A DNA stretch of 64,000 bases from an uncultured beta proteobacterium. GTDB lineage: Bacteria > Pseudomonadota > Gammaproteobacteria > Burkholderiales > Rhodocyclaceae. Positions 44,967-54,164 of the stretch are shown here, one piece after another (the stretch's first letter is position 1; each line of letters starts with the position of its first letter). The stretch is taken from positions 1 through 64,000 of the forward strand of contig CAISOB010000024.1 of NCBI GenBank assembly GCA_903886975.1. The letters are read 5' to 3'. Both the position numbers and the translations under genes were made by a program. The notes beneath the pieces are model-generated. The model made no database searches. It saw nothing but the letters and a program-made list of their open reading frames with translations, and was not told the origin of the DNA.

Positions 44967-47180
44967 ATGAACAATCCTACGAACGCCGTCATCAACGCCG
45001 AATTTTCCAGCTTGTTTGTTCACGAGACGAGCAATCCCTACCGAAGCTGCATCCAGGGTTTGGCCAACGAGCCGGTCACGGTCCGGGCCTTGCTACGGCG
45101 AGCCCAGGACCTCCTGAACGATGAAACGGATTTCCTCGGGATGGGAGACTATTCGCAGCCGGCCATCGTCGCGCGTCTGGCGGCGAACCGCCCGCGCGTC
45201 TGCATCATCCAGGGTTCGCCCGACCATCCCGCGCACCTCCACGATGCGGAACACGCGCTGCGTGCCGCGGCACGGGTCTGGCAAAACGGCGGCGTGCCCT
45301 TCACCTTCACCATCCCGGTCGTCTGCGATGGCACGGCGCAGAGCAACATCGGCCAGTGCTATTCGCTGGTCTCGCGCAACGCGACGGCGATGATGGTCAA
45401 TACCAGCTTCGAGGGGCACAGCTATCACGCGGCTTACGTCTTGTCGGGCTGCGACAAGTCGCCGACCGGCATCCTCTCGGGCCTGGCCGCCGCCGACCGG
45501 GCGCGGCGCCAGCCGGAGCGCGGCAACGCGCCGGTCTGGGCGATCTTCGTCCCGGCACAGGTGATGAAAGGCGGCCGCATCCCGACGAACACGCGCCGAA
45601 AATTGCAGGAAATTCAGCAGGCCGCGCGTCGTGCCGGCGACCCCCAGCTTGCCGACGATATCGAAGAGAATTGCCGTCACATCCTGCAATGCTCGTCCGA
45701 CGAGGCCTTCCTCGGGCTGCTCGACCGGGCCGTCGAACAGCGCCTGATTGATCGCCCCGCCGCCAATGCCCTGCTTGAGGAATTGGCAGCCGCGACCTGC
45801 GACGACCGGGGCGGCATGTGCGCCTTCAACGGCACCGGCAATTCGTCGCGCACGCTGCTGGCGGCGCTGGGCTTTGTGCCGGTGGGCTCCGAACTGCTCA
45901 TCGACGCGGCGCCAAGTGCGCTGGTGGCGAGCAACGTCGACCAGCTCTTTCGCATCATCAACAAGCCGCAGTATGCGGTTTGCGATTTGCTGGCAGCCAA
46001 TTACGCCAACGCCGTCCGCATCCACAACGCCACCGGCGGCTCGAGCAATGTGCTGTTGCATATGCCCGGCGTGATGCGCCACGCGGGTTTCGACGTCTCG
46101 CTGTTCGACTACCAGGCGATCACCGAAGCCCAGGCGGTTCCGGATATTTTCGCCCACAGCCTGACCGAGAACCGCGACACCTTCGTCCTCGCCGAGCAGG
46201 CGCAGGCCGGCTTGCACCATGGTATGAGCAGCGTGTACAAGGTACTCAAGGACCTTGGCGTGGCAATGGACTGGGAAGCGCCGACGATCAACGAAATGAC
46301 TTGGGCCGAACGCGTCGCGGCAATCGACTTTGCGGTTGCGCCGCAGCTGCCGCAGGAACGTTCGGTGATTCGCGTCCGCCCGGTCCGCGACCTCTCCGGC
46401 ACCGCCGTCCTGCGCGGCAACTTCTTTACTTCGAGCGTACTCAAGGTCGCCGGAATGAGCACCGCGCTATACGAGCGCTTCGATGGCCGCGCCTTCGTCG
46501 TGCGCTATTACGAAAATGAAGTGGCTTGCAATCAGGAGCTGCGCTCGAACAGGCTCGCCGACATCCTGGCCGCAATGCCGGAACTCACACCGGAACTGCT
46601 GGCCGCGCTGCGCGTGATCAACGGCAGCGGGCGGCACGAACAAGACGACGTCATGGCGATGCTCAACAAGGGCTCGCTGGCCTTTGCCTTTGTCATCGCC
46701 GGCCAAGGCCCGACGGCTTTCGGCATGCCGGAAATGTTCGCCCCCAGCCAAAGTCTGCGCCATCACGGCGTGATCGAAAAAACGTCGATTCTGCTGACCG
46801 ACGGACGCTATTCCGGCGTCACCAAGGGCGCCTGCATCGGCCATGCCGTGCCCGAAGCCTTTGCCGGCGGCGGCATCGGCGCGCTGATCGACGGCGACCT
46901 GCTGTGGGCGCGGCTCAGCGAAAAGCGCGTCGATCTGCTTGACCGGGGTGCCTTCATCGACGGCCGGCTTGTCCCGCTGAACGGCCCGCCGCTCGCCGAA
47001 CGGCGCGAGCTGATCGCGGCGCGTCGGGCGCGCATGGAAAAGCGGCAGTTACAAATCGCCGCAAGCAGCCTTCTCGATTACGTTGCCGACGCCGAATTTG
47101 GTGTCGTCCCGCTGGCCGTGCATAGGCGCGCGACCATTGCCTTGCCGCACGCGAATAAAGCCGATGTCGGCGCTTCCTGA
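44967..47180 (+). CDS. IlvD/Edd-family sugar-acid dehydratase (YjhG/YagF-like)
   Basis: A 737-residue iron-sulfur dehydratase converting an aldonate to a 2-keto-3-deoxy acid. Family motifs: PVVCDGTAQSNIGQCYSLVS, YVLSGCDKSPTGILSGLA, the CDDRGGMCAFNGTGNSSRTL segment, and the C-terminal TDGRYSGVTKGACIGHAVPE. The cluster cysteines are in the SGCDK and GGMC regions. It is longer than E. coli YjhG/YagF (about 655), with an extended N-terminus and C-terminus. The start ATG 44967 has only a weak GGAC upstream. Context with IdnO, IdnD and DapA-like aldolases suggests a hexonate or pentonate substrate; the exact one is not readable. Confidence 0.85.
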   Translation: MNNPTNAVINAEFSSLFVHETSNPYRSCIQGLANEPVTVRALLRRAQDLLNDETDFLGMGDYSQPAIVARLAANRPRVCIIQGSPDHPAHLHDAEHALRAAARVWQNGGVPFTFTIPVVCDGTAQSNIGQCYSLVSRNATAMMVNTSFEGHSYHAAYVLSGCDKSPTGILSGLAAADRARRQPERGNAPVWAIFVPAQVMKGGRIPTNTRRKLQEIQQAARRAGDPQLADDIEENCRHILQCSSDEAFLGLLDRAVEQRLIDRPAANALLEELAAATCDDRGGMCAFNGTGNSSRTLLAALGFVPVGSELLIDAAPSALVASNVDQLFRIINKPQYAVCDLLAANYANAVRIHNATGGSSNVLLHMPGVMRHAGFDVSLFDYQAITEAQAVPDIFAHSLTENRDTFVLAEQAQAGLHHGMSSVYKVLKDLGVAMDWEAPTINEMTWAERVAAIDFAVAPQLPQERSVIRVRPVRDLSGTAVLRGNFFTSSVLKVAGMSTALYERFDGRAFVVRYYENEVACNQELRSNRLADILAAMPELTPELLAALRVINGSGRHEQDDVMAMLNKGSLAFAFVIAGQGPTAFGMPEMFAPSQSLRHHGVIEKTSILLTDGRYSGVTKGACIGHAVPEAFAGGGIGALIDGDLLWARLSEKRVDLLDRGAFIDGRLVPLNGPPLAERRELIAARRARMEKRQLQIAASSLLDYVADAEFGVVPLAVHRRATIALPHANKADVGAS

Positions 47181-47267
47181 TTCGAGCCGGCGCTCGATGG
47201 CCAAGGATGTGAGATCATCTCTGTCGACGGCGGTCAGCTGTCGATTTTGTAAACGAAGGAGAATTGA

Positions 47268-48308
47268 ATGGATGCATTAGCCTGTGTGTTGCACGCGGAA
47301 AAAGATTTGCGCATCGAGAACGTTCCGGTCGCCGAGATGGCCGACAACCAGGTTCTCGTGCGCATCGGTGCCGGCGGCATTTGCGGCTCCGATCTGCACT
47401 ACTACCTGCATGGCGGTTTCGGCGTGGTGCGCGTCAAACAGCCGATCGTCCTCGGCCATGAAGTCGCCGGAACGGTCGAAGCCGTCGGCTCCAAGGTGAC
47501 CCGCGTCAAGCCCGGCGATCGCATCGCGCTGAATCCCAGCCGTCCCTGCGGCAAATGCAAGTTCTGCCAGGCCGGCGAACAGCAGCATTGTCTCGACATG
47601 TGGTTTTACGGCAGCGCCATGCGCATGCCGCACAGCCAGGGCGCTTTCCGCGAACTCATCGTCGCCGAGGAAGCACAGTGCGAACCGGTCGGCGACACGG
47701 TCTCGCTCGGCGAAGCGGCCTGCTGCGAACCCCTGTCGGTGGCCCTGCACGCCGTGCAACAGGCAGGCTCGCTGACCGGCAAGCGTGTGCTGGTAACGGG
47801 CACCGGCCCCATCGGCGCTCTGGTCGTAGCCGCGGCCCGCTACGCCGGCGCGCTCGAAGTCGTCGCCACCGATCTGCACGACGCGGTGCTGGCCAAAGCC
47901 GCGGCGATGGGCGCGACGCGAACGCTGAATGTGTCGCAGGAGCCCGGCCTGAGAGCCGAGGAATTTACCGCCGACAAAGGTTATTTCGACGTCGCCATCG
48001 AATGCACCGGCGCCGCTCCGGTCATCAAGGATGTGATCCCGGCGGTGCGACCGCGCGGCACCATCATCCAGGTCGGCGTCGGCGGCGAAGTCTCTGTTCC
48101 GATGAACGCCATCGTCGGCAAGGAAATCCGCCTCGTCGGCTCGTTCCGCTTCCACGGCGATTACGCGCTGGCCGCGCGGCTGATCAAGGAGGGACGCATC
48201 AACGTGAAACCGATCATCACGGCGACGCTGCCGATAGGCCGCGCCGTAGAGGCCTTCGAACTTGCGGCGGATCGCCGTTCGCAGATGAAGGTGCAACTGA
48301 CGTTCTGA
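47268..48308 (+). CDS. idnD: Zinc-dependent alcohol dehydrogenase, L-idonate 5-dehydrogenase-like
   Basis: A 346-residue medium-chain dehydrogenase. Catalytic zinc ligands are Cys39 (GGICGSDLHYY) and His64 (VLGHEVAGTVEAVG), and the structural zinc site is Cys94, Cys97, Cys100 and Cys108 (PSRPCGKCKFCQAGEQQHC). Rossmann motif is VLVTGTGPIGALVV. The HYYLHGGFG stretch is characteristic of IdnD. AAGGAGA before ATG 47268 gives a strong RBS. With the IdnO-like SDR it suggests interconversion of keto-sugar acids, though the presence of a dehydratase points beyond the classical idonate route. Confidence 0.88.
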   Translation: MDALACVLHAEKDLRIENVPVAEMADNQVLVRIGAGGICGSDLHYYLHGGFGVVRVKQPIVLGHEVAGTVEAVGSKVTRVKPGDRIALNPSRPCGKCKFCQAGEQQHCLDMWFYGSAMRMPHSQGAFRELIVAEEAQCEPVGDTVSLGEAACCEPLSVALHAVQQAGSLTGKRVLVTGTGPIGALVVAAARYAGALEVVATDLHDAVLAKAAAMGATRTLNVSQEPGLRAEEFTADKGYFDVAIECTGAAPVIKDVIPAVRPRGTIIQVGVGGEVSVPMNAIVGKEIRLVGSFRFHGDYALAARLIKEGRINVKPIITATLPIGRAVEAFELAADRRSQMKVQLTF

Positions 48309-48449
48309 CAATCTACGACTCGGTAAGAGGCGGAGCCTGGTTTCTGCCGGGGCAGCCATTTGGCATACTGCGCACGCGGCCGCGGCTGATTCGGAAAATG
48401 CTGCCATAATGGCGCTACTCCGAGCGCTGCGCGCCAGCGGGAAGCCAGC

Positions 48450-49457
48450 ATGTCAAAATCAGTCGAAGAAATTGCCCGGGAGACCGGTTTCTCCATCACC
48501 ACGGTCCGCCTGGTCATTTATGGCCAGGCGGAAAAATACCGTATCAGCGCCAAGACCACCCGGCGCATCGAAGACTACATCGCGCTGCACGGCTATTCAA
48601 TCAATCACGCGGCGCGCAGCCTGAAGCTCAAGCGCAGCGAAACGATCGGCTTCGTCGTTCCGGATCTCGCCAATCCCTTTTTCGCGCGCCTGATGGCCGC
48701 GCTGGAGGTTCTCTGCCGCAAGCGCAATCTCCTGCTGCTGACCGTGGCCTCGCACGAGGATCCCGAACTTGAAGACCGCGCCGTCGACAATTTGCTGGCG
48801 CGCGGTGTCGATGGCCTGGTCGTTGCCCCCTGCCAGGCGGTGACGACGCGGCGCCAGGCGAAAGCGGACAAGGCCGGTGTGTCCGTCGTGATGCTCGATC
48901 GCGACTACAGCCCCTCGCTCTATCCGACCGTGCTCAGCGACAACTATCAAGCCGGCCTGAAGCTGACCCGCAAGATGCTGCGCGAGGCCGACGGCGCCTG
49001 CCATTTTCTCTGCGGACACGCCGAATCGCCGAGCATCCACGACCGGATCCGCGGCTTCATCGCGGCCAGTGAAAAGAAACGGATCGCCAATAGCGAAAAC
49101 CTGATTCAGCGTGATGCCGACGACAGCGCACTGGCCGGGCGCAAGATGATGTATGCCCTGATCGACTCGCTGCAGCAGCCCCCGCGCGCCTTCATGTGCT
49201 CGTCGCTGCTGGTGCTCGAGGGCGCGCTGCAACAAATCAAGTCACAAGTTGGCCACATCGACAAAGACATCCTGATCGGCACCTTCGACGATCACACCAT
49301 GCTCGATCTCTTGCCCAACCGGGTGCTGTCGATCAAACAAGACGAGGCCGCACTCGCGAAGCGCGTGTTCGAACGGCTGATCGCGCCGAAGAAGCCGATC
49401 AAGGGCGCGGTCCCGCGCGACATCGTGCCGAGCGATCTGATCAAACGCAACTTATAG
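48450..49457 (+). CDS. LacI-family regulator, Cra/FruR-like (copy 1)
   Basis: A 335-residue repressor. The HTH reads VEEIARETGFSITTVRLVIY followed by GQAEKYRISAKTTRRIEDYI; the extra GxAxxYRIS stretch is typical of the FruR/Cra branch. The periplasmic-binding-like core starts at IGFVVPDLANPFFARLMAAL and includes GVDGLVVAPC, VVMLDRDYSPS and IGTFDDHTMLDLLPN near the end. The 3' end overlaps the convergent aldolase gene by six bases. Likely targets are the three 18-bp CG-centred palindromes in 50421-51691. Confidence 0.9.
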   Translation: MSKSVEEIARETGFSITTVRLVIYGQAEKYRISAKTTRRIEDYIALHGYSINHAARSLKLKRSETIGFVVPDLANPFFARLMAALEVLCRKRNLLLLTVASHEDPELEDRAVDNLLARGVDGLVVAPCQAVTTRRQAKADKAGVSVVMLDRDYSPSLYPTVLSDNYQAGLKLTRKMLREADGACHFLCGHAESPSIHDRIRGFIAASEKKRIANSENLIQRDADDSALAGRKMMYALIDSLQQPPRAFMCSSLLVLEGALQQIKSQVGHIDKDILIGTFDDHTMLDLLPNRVLSIKQDEAALAKRVFERLIAPKKPIKGAVPRDIVPSDLIKRNL

Positions 49458-50384
49458 TGCAGCGATCCTCGCGCGCATCGCCTCGGTGCCGGCGACCACT
49501 TTGTCGAGAATCGGGTCGAGCGCCCAGAAGCGTTCGCGCACGTCAAAGGTCATGGCCCGGCTCTTGATCGACGCAAAAGTCCCGATGCGCTGGTGGTACA
49601 TCTTGGCCAGCACCGGATAGCCGAAGGCTTCGGAAAGTGCGGCCAGGACCAGGAAGGTCGAAAGTTCCTCAGCCAGCGCAGGATGTGCGGTGCCCGAAGT
49701 GTAGAGCCATTTGTATAGGTCCGGATGGAAGTTGGTGAACACGCCGTTGAAGCCGCGCGATCCGGCTTTCATCGCGTCGTAGGCGATCGCCGCATTGGCG
49801 TTCAAAATCGCGAACGGCGTTCCGGCGGTCAGCGCGACGCGGCGCTTGACCGTCGCCAGGTCGCAGGAGACGTCCTTCAACAGCACGAAGCGTCCGCTAT
49901 CGATGCAGAAGCGCAGTTCGTCGTCGGAGAGCAAACGGCGGTACGGCGCCGGACACTCGTACAAACCCAGCGGCATTTCCTTGGGCAGGCGATCGAGCAG
50001 CCATTGCAGGTTACCGAGGAAAGTCTTGCTGCCGCGATTCTTCGGATCGAGGTGGTTGGTCACCAGCACCACGCCGTCGGCGCCGGTGCCTGCGGCGGCG
50101 GTCAATTCCTCGAGCTGGCTGTAGGGGTCGTCGCTGATGTGACCGGACACCACGACCGGCACGCGCCCGGCAGCCTGCTTGACGACGAAGCGCCCGAGCG
50201 CGGCGCGCTCTTCGATCGACAGGAACTGCATCTCGCTCGACTGGCAGACGGCGAACAAGGCGTCCGAATCTTTGGCGATGTACCACTCGATCAGTCGTTC
50301 GAGCCCGGCATAGTCGATCTCGCCGGATTCGACGAAAGGCGTAATCATCACCGGAATGATGCCCTCGATTTTTTTTGCCACCAT
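49452..50384 (-). CDS. DapA-fold aldolase/lyase (copy 1)
   Basis: A 310-residue TIM-barrel class I lyase. The Schiff-base Lys is Lys170 (RFVLLKDVSCD) and the partner Tyr is Tyr142 (LYECPAPYRRLLSDDE). The usual GTTGE substrate loop is replaced by CQSSEM (48-53). It shares CQSSEM and YECPAPY with the second copy at 61447-62382, so both form a sub-branch that is not dihydrodipicolinate synthase. By context it cleaves a 2-keto-3-deoxy sugar acid. An operator-like palindrome lies 37 bases upstream of its ATG. Confidence 0.85.
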   Translation of the reverse strand: MVAKKIEGIIPVMITPFVESGEIDYAGLERLIEWYIAKDSDALFAVCQSSEMQFLSIEERAALGRFVVKQAAGRVPVVVSGHISDDPYSQLEELTAAAGTGADGVVLVTNHLDPKNRGSKTFLGNLQWLLDRLPKEMPLGLYECPAPYRRLLSDDELRFCIDSGRFVLLKDVSCDLATVKRRVALTAGTPFAILNANAAIAYDAMKAGSRGFNGVFTNFHPDLYKWLYTSGTAHPALAEELSTFLVLAALSEAFGYPVLAKMYHQRIGTFASIKSRAMTFDVRERFWALDPILDKVVAGTEAMRARIAAL

Positions 50385-50420
50385 TTGCGTTTGCTCCTCG
50401 CTAGTTGTATGCCGGTATCG

Positions 50421-50438
50421 TGCTAAAACGTTGCAGCA
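50421..50438. promoter_or_regulatory. LacI/Cra-type operator, site 1
   Basis: TGCTAAAACGTTGCAGCA: an 18-bp imperfect palindrome with central CG and TGCT...AGCA ends, close to the Cra-type half-site GCTGAAACG. It is positioned just upstream of the minus-strand aldolase gene (start 50384). Confidence 0.6.
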
Positions 50439-50586
50439 TTCGCGATTCTAGGGCGAATTTGCACTTGAATCAAGAAAGTTGCGGGAAATCCCGCCGCTTG
50501 CGGCGAAAACGGTCCCGGCGAAGCCTTAAGCGGCGCGGGTCGCAAAAATCTGCTTGACAGCGGCGATCCGAGCACAGAAACTACGT

Positions 50587-50604
50587 AGCTAAATCGTGAT
50601 AGCT
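50587..50604. promoter_or_regulatory. LacI/Cra-type operator, site 2
   Basis: AGCTAAATCGTGATAGCT: an 18-bp palindrome (AGCTA...TAGCT arms) with central CG, the same geometry as sites 1 and 3. It lies 98 bases before the PfkB-kinase ATG (50702). A perfect TTGACA is found at 50554-50559 just upstream, so the site falls in the expected -10/+1 zone. Confidence 0.6.
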
Positions 50605-50701
50605 TCGTTTCTTCGTCATGACGACGGCGTGCCGAGCCTGGCTCCGACAAGCCGTATTGAACAGGACCGGCATTCGGCACGGAACAACTTTCAAGGCATC
50701 G

Positions 50702-51619
50702 ATGAATAGCGTATTGGTCATCGGCAGCATCAACATGGATCTGGTGGTGGAAACGGGTCAGTTTCCAGCTCCCGGCGAAACCGTTCTCGGCCTGCGTTTC
50801 GACACTTATCCCGGCGGCAAGGGGGCCAACCAGGCGGTCGCCGCCCGCCGCCTCGGCGCGCAGGTCGCGATGATCGGCTGCGTCGGCGACGATGCCTTCG
50901 GCCAGGAGCTGGTCGGACGCTTGAATGGCGAAGGCATCGACACGCAGCACGTCCGCGTCGCCAAGGGAATTCGCAGCGGCGTCGCCACGATTACGGTGAG
51001 CCAGGCCGAAAATTCGATCGTCGTCGTCCCGGGCGCGAATCATCAACTGACCCCGGCCGATCTGCACGCCGCCGCCGGGGCTTTCGCCGCAGCCGATGTC
51101 GTGCTCTGCCAGCTCGAAATTCCGCTGGCCACCGTTGCGGCGGCAGCCGATCTGGCCGCGCAGCATGGCAAACCCTTCCTGCTCAATCCGGCGCCGGCGA
51201 CGCAGTTGCCGCAGACTTTGCTCGCGCGCGTGGCCATGCTGACGCCGAACGAACATGAACTGGCCACTGTGTTTTCCAACGCCCCCGGCGCCTGGCAGGC
51301 GCAACTCGTCAAATACCGGCAGCGCATCGTCATGACCCGGGGCGCGGACGGCGCCTGGTTCGCCGATGCCGACGGCCGCTTGCGGCAGCAGACGGCTTTC
51401 CGCGTCACCGCCATCGACACGACGGGGGCCGGCGACACCTTCAACGGTGCGCTCGCCGCTTTCTGGGGGCTCGAGCAGGCGGAACTGGTTCGTCGCGCCT
51501 GCGCGGCGAGCGCACTGTCGGTCACGCGCGCCGGCGCGCAAGGCGGCATGCCGACGGGCGAAGCGCTCACGGCGTTTCTTGCAGCGGCGGCGCCTGCGAC
51601 CGCGGCCGCCGGCGGATGA
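50702..51619 (+). CDS. rbsK: PfkB-family carbohydrate kinase (ribokinase-like)
   Basis: A 305-residue sugar kinase. The N-terminal VIGSINMDLVV and first signature YPGGKGANQAVAARRLGA, and the second signature DTTGAGDTFNGALAA with catalytic Asp, are typical of ribokinase. VVPGANHQLTP and LLNPAPA are ribokinase features. Start ATG 50702 is preferred because MNSVLVIGSINMD matches the family opening; the frame is open further upstream. In this sugar-acid setting the substrate could be ribose or a keto-deoxy acid, so the symbol is only indicative. Confidence 0.85.
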   Translation: MNSVLVIGSINMDLVVETGQFPAPGETVLGLRFDTYPGGKGANQAVAARRLGAQVAMIGCVGDDAFGQELVGRLNGEGIDTQHVRVAKGIRSGVATITVSQAENSIVVVPGANHQLTPADLHAAAGAFAAADVVLCQLEIPLATVAAAADLAAQHGKPFLLNPAPATQLPQTLLARVAMLTPNEHELATVFSNAPGAWQAQLVKYRQRIVMTRGADGAWFADADGRLRQQTAFRVTAIDTTGAGDTFNGALAAFWGLEQAELVRRACAASALSVTRAGAQGGMPTGEALTAFLAAAAPATAAAGG

Positions 51620-51673
51620 ACCGGTTCGCTTCGAGGCAGTGGGTGTTGTGTTTATTTTCTTTATTCGATAGAG

Positions 51674-51691
51674 TGCTAACTCGAGTTAGCA
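51674..51691. promoter_or_regulatory. LacI/Cra-type operator, site 3
   Basis: TGCTAACTCGAGTTAGCA is a perfect 18-bp palindrome (20 bp if the flanking G and C are counted) with central CG, located 71 bases before the RraA-like gene and its downstream TRAP genes. An A/T-rich stretch with a TTGTGT -35-like hexamer (51646-51651) lies directly upstream, placing the palindrome near the transcription start. Confidence 0.7.
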
Positions 51692-51762
51692 CAGCGATTA
51701 CAGGGTCCTAGAAAAGCCTGTGGCACTCGGTCCAGCGCAATTGGAAAAATCGGGAAAGAGAC

Positions 51763-52536
51763 ATGCTCAAGCATTCTGAACTGCTGCAGCTCAAGCGTTG
51801 GAACACGCCGACGATCTATAACGGCTGGGAGCAGATTACGTCCTGCGACGCGGCGCAAGAAGCGTTCAACCGCGAGGAAACGCGCGACTACATGCCGCAG
51901 ATGGGCGTCATGGTCGGCTACGCGGTGACCGTCGTGTGTCAGCCCTCCGAGCGCCGGCACAAGGACGCGCGCAACGCATTCAACGACTACTGGGCTTATG
52001 TCGCGGCGCAGCCGGGGCCGAAGATCGTCGTCGTGCAAGACCTCGACAAGCCGAATTACGTCGGCGCTTTCTGGGGCGAAGTGAATTCCAATATCCACCG
52101 TTCTCTCGGCTGCGTCGGCACGATCGTCGACGGCTGCATACGCGACCTCGACGAAATGAGCAATGCCGGCTTCAAGGCGCTGGCGGCACGGATGTGCGTC
52201 GGACACGCGCACTCGTGGCCGTTGCGCTGGGGCTGCGAGGTCGAGGTCTTCGGCACGCCGGTGCGCCCCGGCCAGCTCATTCATGCCGACAAGCACGGTT
52301 TTCTCGCCATCCCGGCAGCGGACGAAGCGGGCCTGCTCGAAGCGGCGCGCTTCATGGACGAGAGCGAATGCAGGAACATGATCCCGGCGGCGCGTGAATT
52401 CGCGGGGCGCAGCACGGCCGAGCAATTGCAGGCGATTGCCGCATCGGTCGCCGCGTGCGGCGAGAGCGTCAAGGCCAAGTACGGCCGCAAGGGCGAATGG
52501 CCGCAGCAAGCGAATTCAAGTGTGTCCGAAGCGTAG
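51763..52536 (+). CDS. RraA-like family protein (HMG/CHA-aldolase fold)
   Basis: A 257-residue protein of the RraA/dimethylmenaquinone-methyltransferase-like superfamily, whose enzymatic members are class II aldolases or oxaloacetate decarboxylases. The motif block VGTIVDGCIRDLDEMSNAGF has the conserved Gly, Arg and Asp of the Mg-pyruvate site, and VFGTPVRPGQLIHADKHGFL is the conserved C-terminal strand. The ATG is preceded by GGGAAAGAG. It lies between the kinase and the TRAP genes, 124 bases before dctP. Retro-aldol cleavage or decarboxylation of a keto acid is a reasonable guess; RNase E regulation is unlikely in this context. Confidence 0.8.
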   Translation: MLKHSELLQLKRWNTPTIYNGWEQITSCDAAQEAFNREETRDYMPQMGVMVGYAVTVVCQPSERRHKDARNAFNDYWAYVAAQPGPKIVVVQDLDKPNYVGAFWGEVNSNIHRSLGCVGTIVDGCIRDLDEMSNAGFKALAARMCVGHAHSWPLRWGCEVEVFGTPVRPGQLIHADKHGFLAIPAADEAGLLEAARFMDESECRNMIPAAREFAGRSTAEQLQAIAASVAACGESVKAKYGRKGEWPQQANSSVSEA

Positions 52537-52660
52537 CAGATGATGGGCCGCGGGGCTGTCGGCAATCTGGTGCCGTCAGGGAAGTCGGGGTAGCGATCAG
52601 CGAATTACAAGGTCGGGCGCAGTCAGCCTATGTTTATCGTAACGCAAGGAGAGAATAATC

Positions 52661-53686
52661 ATGAGCCGTAAAGCATTTCAACGTATTCTAAGCCGCGCCG
52701 GAGTCAGCACGCTCGCCGTGGTCGTCGCGTTCGGGCTTGGCTTTGCCGCGCCGCAGGCCGTCGCCCAGACCAAGCAGATCATTCGCATTTCGACGCCGGC
52801 CGTTCCGGACGACTGGCACGCCAAGATGTGGACCGTCTTCAAGGAAAATCTGGACAAGTCGGCGCCAGGGCAATTCGACGTCCAGATTCACCTCAACGCG
52901 GCCCTGTTCAAGCAGGGTACCGAACCGACCGCCATGGCGCGCGGCAACCTCGAAATGTCGGCGATCTCGGCGCAGGATATTTCCAAGATCGTTCCCGAAT
53001 TCTCGATCTTTACCGCGGGCTACATCATCCGCGACGTCGATCACCAGCAGAAAGTCTTCAACGGGCCGATCGGCGAGGAAGTTTTCAAGCCGGTGATCAA
53101 GAAGATGGAAGTAACGCCGCTGGCCACCGCCTACCTCGGCACGCGCCAGGTGATGCTGCGCGAGGTCAAGGACGTCAAGACCCCGGCCGACCTCAAGGGC
53201 GTGAAACTGCGCATGCCGTCAAGCAAGGAATGGCTGTTCCTCGGCGAAGCCCTTGGTGCCACGCCGATGCCGATGGCCTACGGCGAAGTCTATCTCGCGC
53301 TGCAGACCGGAACGATCGATGGTCAGGACAATCCGCTGCCGAGCGCCCGCGCCGCCAAGTTCTACGAAGTTTCCAAGACGATCGTCATGACCAGCCATCT
53401 GGTCGATGCCGTCTTCATTTCGATTTCGAGCAAGTTCTACAATGCGCTGACGCCGGACCAGCAGCAGAAGGTCAAGCTCGCCGCCGAAGCCGCCGCGCGT
53501 TACAACAATGCCAACCGCGTCAAGGACGAAGCCGAGCTGATCGACTTTTTCAAGGCGCAGGGCCTTAAGATCGTCACGCCCGACGTCGGCGCGTTCCGCA
53601 AGGCCGTGCAGCAGAAATACCTGACCTCCGACATGGCCAAGACCTGGCCTAAGGGTTTGCTGGAGCGCATCAATGCCGTTCGGTAA
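52661..53686 (+). CDS. dctP: TRAP transporter solute-binding protein (DctP family)
   Basis: A 341-residue periplasmic binding protein. Signal peptide is about 1-35 (ending PQAVAQ). The ligand Arg is in KGVKLRMPSSKEWLFLGEAL, and AYGEVYLALQTGTIDGQDNP is the DctP signature, with the Asn that contacts the carboxylate. It overlaps dctQ by 14 bases. TRAP systems import carboxylated compounds with Na+ or H+ gradients, which fits sugar-acid uptake. AAGGAGAGA precedes ATG 52661. Confidence 0.93.
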   Translation: MSRKAFQRILSRAGVSTLAVVVAFGLGFAAPQAVAQTKQIIRISTPAVPDDWHAKMWTVFKENLDKSAPGQFDVQIHLNAALFKQGTEPTAMARGNLEMSAISAQDISKIVPEFSIFTAGYIIRDVDHQQKVFNGPIGEEVFKPVIKKMEVTPLATAYLGTRQVMLREVKDVKTPADLKGVKLRMPSSKEWLFLGEALGATPMPMAYGEVYLALQTGTIDGQDNPLPSARAAKFYEVSKTIVMTSHLVDAVFISISSKFYNALTPDQQQKVKLAAEAAARYNNANRVKDEAELIDFFKAQGLKIVTPDVGAFRKAVQQKYLTSDMAKTWPKGLLERINAVR

Positions 53687-54164
53687 TTTTGGAAACTTTT
53701 GCAAGAAGGCCGCCAACGTCGTTGGCGGCGTCTTGTTCAGCCTGCTCTTCCTGACCTTCGTCGCGCAGGTGACCGCCCGTTTCGGTTTCAACATGCCGCT
53801 GATGTGGACCGATGAAATGGTGGTCATTCTGTACGTCTGGGCGATCATGTGGGCGGCGGCCTTCATGGTCCCCGAGCGGGAACACGTGGTCTTCGACCTC
53901 CTCTATCACTACGCTTCGCATCGCGTTCGCCGCTACATGCGCATCGCCGGCCACCTGATCATCGGCGGCTTTTCGGCGTGGGCGCTACCGGCAAGCTGGA
54001 GCTACATCCATTTCATGGAACGCGAGGGCACGCCGGTCATCGGCATCCCATTCATGTGGGTCTTCCTGCCCTTCGCCATGCTGCTCGTATCGCTCATCGC
54101 ACGCGGCCTCTGGCAGATCGTGATGATTCTGCGCGAAACAACATTGACCGAGGAGAGCAAATGA
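53673..54164 (+). CDS. dctQ: TRAP transporter small membrane subunit (DctQ family)
   Basis: A 163-residue inner membrane protein with four TM helices (about 13-35, 47-67, 90-110, 127-147). The short periplasmic and cytoplasmic loops include MWTDEMVVILYVWAIMWAAA and VPEREHVVFDLLYHYA, typical of DctQ. It overlaps dctP upstream and dctM downstream (ATGA), so the three are translated as a unit. Confidence 0.92.
   Translation: MPFGNFGNFCKKAANVVGGVLFSLLFLTFVAQVTARFGFNMPLMWTDEMVVILYVWAIMWAAAFMVPEREHVVFDLLYHYASHRVRRYMRIAGHLIIGGFSAWALPASWSYIHFMEREGTPVIGIPFMWVFLPFAMLLVSLIARGLWQIVMILRETTLTEESK

Noticed and set aside
51671..51692. GAGTGCTAA...TTAGCAC resembling a second CIRCE element
   Set aside because: The half-sites are in the opposite order and almost touch; CIRCE needs TTAGCACTC first and a nine-base spacer. 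The CG-centred 18-bp geometry fits a LacI-type operator shared with two other sites.
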